A stretch of DNA of 64,000 bases from Warburgia ugandensis (taxonomy: Eukaryota; Streptophyta; Magnoliopsida; Canellales; Canellaceae), in contig CP141137.1 in the NCBI GenBank assembly GCA_035236585.1, positions 11,362,327 to 11,426,326 of the forward strand. Direction: 5' to 3'. Under the pieces are notes generated by a model. It saw only the letters and a list, made by a program, of their open reading frames with translations. It was not told where the DNA came from and did not search any database. Position 1 is the stretch's first letter. Every line of letters begins with the position of its first letter. Below are positions 60,401-64,000 of the stretch, piece by piece. Position numbers and translations under genes: made by a program.

Positions 60401-63400
60401 TTTAATAATCCTAGATTCTTAATTAAATTATTAGTTTTACTTATAAAATGAATAGTGAAACTTTTTTCCATTCATTTTACAACTCAATAAATTAGCAGTC
60501 AGGACTAACCATCGGTAAATTAGATTTTTAAAACATAAAACATAGAGGTCAAAGGCAAGATTGGGAAGGCCTTCTCGTTCAATGTGTTAGAAATATCTGC
60601 TTTAATTCCATGATTATAATAGTAAATATCGGTTGTAATCCTATGACTACGGCCTATTCGAATGCAATGACTCAAGAAAAAGCCTCTCTCCCTAGGTGAC
60701 CAGGTTTTGAGGATGCTCATGGGTGAGAGTTTCCAACATTCCAAGAAAAACAAGGAATCAAATGTGAGGGGGAGAATATGCATGTCCCTTTGTATTTATC
60801 TAGATGGTTAAAAAGTAAGAAAGCAGCCTCAAATTCACCATGAAGCTTCTTCAAATCAAAGGCTTAGAACCTCCAAATAAGGGAAAATTTTGGGGATATA
60901 GAGCCATACAGTATCCACTTGTATTGAATTATAAGGTTTGATCATTGAATAAGTAGGCTTGTTTTCTTCTTTTTCTTTTTACTTTTTTTACAAGCAAAGA
61001 ATTGCAAATCAAATCACTCGTACAAACTTCTAAATCTAATTCATGGCCAAAAGAGAGAGCGGACACTCAAACATGCAACCAAAACTAAAACTCCCATTAC
61101 GAGTGACTTTTACCAATGACTTCAATGAGCAAAATCCTTGTTTTCTCCATAGCAACATAGACTAAATTTTGTCAAGTTGCTTACTTTAATAGTACAAAGT
61201 CTCGGATCAAGTTAGATTTAAGTCCTACAACAAAAATGCACTTTTCTAATATAAAAAATAAGGGAAATTAAAAAAATAGCAAAAGTTAGCCAAAAGCGGT
61301 GATCAAACCTGATTTATTAGTCCCAATTATATTTAGAATCGGCATAGTACTATAATCCCAAAGAAAATGACCATCAAAAGATGAAATAGTCACATCTTAA
61401 ACAATCACATAGGAATTGTTCACTTAAAAAATAAGTAATTAACTTTTGAAATATTCAGTAAGATATCTTTATTACTGTTTTAACAACCCCACTACTCTTA
61501 ATTTTAACAAAATCACGTAAAATTATTCTTAACTATCCACTCCAGATTTTGCATTATGTGTGATGCCTGCATGCAATTACACAAAGGAAATAAGAAGGTC
61601 AATTTTCACTGGGAGAAAGGGGTTTTTATATTTATCAAGTGAGAAAGGCCATGTATGGGATACGGGATCCTCGTAGTAAGATGGACCAACATCTAGCCAA
61701 CAGAAGGCAGCCTTTAGAAGCAACAGGTTGGGAAACCAAGAAAATGATTTGCCTTTTCTTATCTTCTTCCCACCTTAGTGAGATGCATTCCTTCGTTTAT
61801 ATCAAGTATTGTGATTAAATTTCAAGTTACTTATGGTGGTTAGTTTCATTTCTTTAATGATTAAGTACATATATAAAAAAATTTACTACTGAGTATAGAC
61901 GGACAATCTTTGATTACTATACATATACAAACATAGAAAGAAAACCCCTAATTAGAGGTCAGCTATGTATGCCTATAATTTAATAATAGGGTTTTGATGA
62001 TCTTCATTGGCTATTTTTTATTAGTTTTATGACATCATTGGGTTGCTGACTCTCAATTTTACAATGCGAGCTAGTTGATTACTAATGTAAGCATGTCTTA
62101 CAAAGTATCATGTAGACTTAGTAAGATGTGTGGCCTTTTGAACCTCTCTTTCTAATATTAGATGTAGCTTAACGTGGTTTCTCTTTAATTGTTTGGGTGT
62201 AGGTAGCTTTATCATAGCCTCAAGTGCATAGCAATGTCCTTTTATGTGTATGTGGAGGGTGCATAGCAGCATTGGGCATAGATTTGGTGTCCATTTAATC
62301 ATTCAATCTTGGAGGGGAATAAAGGCATTGATATTGACCTATCAACATCAAGAGTGCACAAGGCTTAACTCTTTCACAGTCATAACTTCCAAAAAGTTTT
62401 GGATAAGAAAACCCAACTTCAATCTCAATTTATCGTATGGTTATTTTAATTTATTATTTTAATGATATTGTGGGCCCCATGGGGCATTTTTATTTAGGAA
62501 AGAGAGGAGTAAACTGATAAAATTGCCCCTCTAACAAACATGAAAAATGAGTAACTATTGTAATTGGTTCCTATAATGAACAGATTATTGCTTAGAAAGT
62601 GTTAACACACTAAGGTCCTGCAATCAAATTCAATTCACATGAATCACTACCCAAATAGATCCAAAAACTTTTCAAGAAACCTTAAATAATGGGAATCAAA
62701 GCAAAAACAGTAATTACTATCATCTAGGAGCAAAATACATGTGAAAACGGAGACAATGACCCACTGAATTATGACCAGCAGACACTTGTGAGTACTAAAT
62801 GAGTCTTTATCACTTGCAGCCTTGGAAACCCTGAGATAAGAACGTTTGTAAGATGGCAAAATCACTTATATAGTCAATTATAGAGATTGTTACCAAATAT
62901 TCTTCTTCAACCACCCTCACTGTCCTCATCAACCTGTTGCAAAGATGGTTTTAAAAATGTGAATAAGTTCATGAAGTTCCAAATTGAACCATTATCTTCT
63001 TCAGCTTCTGCTACAAATCATCATCTTTCTCATCCTCTTTCTATTGCTCATATACCATGACTAAGAGTGAGAGGGAGGGAAGATAACCTTGGTTATAATT
63101 GATAGCTGGAAAAAGCTAGCCATTTTCCCTTATCATTCACTTACATATGTCATGAAAAGATTACAAAAATACCCCTCTATGTACAACTAAATGAATAGGG
63201 GTAAAATGGTTAAAATAAAATAAGAGATTGAATACATTGGTAAATGCACTCAGAAATAACTTATTCTTTCTTAGATAACCTTCTACAAAAAGTATAAGCA
63301 AGGCCCTCTCATCTTAGCGATCCAAACAAAATATCTAGTAGGTCATGTTGAGCACAAGCGATTAATAGAATCTTGATTGCATCTAATAATCTAACTTTGG

Positions 63401-64000
63401 ATTTGTGGAGTGGTTTGGACACATGTATCTCGTTCCTTTTTCATTTTCTAGCCACATATTTAAAGTTTACAAATTAAAGTCTTAGAGTTCTCCCAATGAT
63501 CAAAATTTGGTGCATACCCCATTAGCTACAAAGTTTGGATCATTAAAATGAGTGAGAGCCCATTTTAAGTGTCCATTTTTTGTATAAATTACCCTCATTC
63601 AGCCTAACATTGATATATTTTTAGGACATGATTTAGAAATTTATTAGAAAAATATACCATTTCAAAATTTTATCATCTAACCATATATCGATTAATTTGC
63701 AGGGTTAGATGACAATCTTAAGTAGGTATATGCAAAACTACATGTTGTATGGTAGCAATTAGGAAATTTTTTGTATTTTGTAAGTGGTACATCAAGAATA
63801 ATGTGGTTAGATTAAGCCAATTAACATTCTGAATTATCGATGAATCTTAGATTAAAATGGACGGCTATGATCAATTCAAGATTAATTGGATGATCCAAAT
63901 TGAATCAAGACAAAATGGCTCAAGTTACAATATTTTTCAGTTACAAATGGTCTAATGATTTCAAGATTAGTGGCAGACCGAAGAAAATTAATGCAATCTA
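60401..64000. other. AT-rich intergenic DNA to the window end
   Basis: No gene, RNA or transposon recognised on either strand. A short perfect palindrome, GCCCCATGGGGC, lies near 62474. Confidence 0.55.

Overview
This is nuclear DNA from a flowering plant. It has intron-containing genes with GT-AG junctions, plant gene families (DUF1218, type-2 lipid transfer protein, plastid-type dipeptide epimerase), angiosperm-type Au SINEs and a plant RTE LINE. The sequence does not let me name the species. Genes are sparse: three apparently intact genes, all on the minus strand, plus one gene relic. Most of the rest is transposon debris and AT-rich intergenic DNA.

Layout. 1-2.6 kb: a three-exon DUF1218 membrane protein gene (195 aa), reconstructed across two introns. 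2.7-5.2 kb: AT-rich flank with a fold-back element. 5.2-19.8 kb: a cluster of four LTR-bounded blocks with no internal coding region, best read as solo LTRs of long-LTR retrotransposons. I call them A (5170-8061), B (8270-10890), C (11965-19767) and D (14197-16827, nested inside C). B and D are the same family in opposite orientation. C and D have perfect 5-bp target duplications. All four share a TATA box and a conserved upstream block. 19.8-28.7 kb: intergenic DNA with Au SINEs, a LINE fragment split by an Au SINE, and a broken lipid-transfer-protein relic at 23.6-23.9 kb. 28.8-29.1 kb: an intact type-2 nsLTP gene, the parental-type copy of that relic. 34.1-38.6 kb: a dead hAT transposase on the minus strand, interrupted inside its BED zinc finger by a 2.1-kb solo LTR (E) that carries about 1 kb of CT-rich sequence and a (CT)56 tract. 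38.6-47.4 kb: AT-rich DNA with a palindromic MITE, a G17 run and an Au SINE. 47.5-48.7 kb: a Ty1/copia fossil (RNase H end and LTR). 49.2-52.8 kb: a full-length RTE LINE with a perfect 20-bp target duplication but several frameshifts and a mutated reverse-transcriptase active site. 54.8-59.9 kb: a six-exon gene for a plastid-type L-Ala-D/L-Glu (dipeptide) epimerase of the enolase superfamily, with all catalytic residues visible. 60-64 kb: intergenic.

The three genes look like ordinary independent single-copy plant genes (cell wall or vasculature-linked membrane protein, extracellular lipid carrier, plastid metabolism). I see no sign that they form a cluster. I did not find a new defence or mobile system. 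The parts most worth a second look are the long solo-LTR quartet with shared promoter architecture and the 2.6-kb inverted pair, the nested hAT/LTR event, the hairpin-repeat 5' end of the RTE, and the nsLTP gene/relic pair. Exon boundaries and joins were read by hand from splice consensus and family knowledge; no alignment was run.
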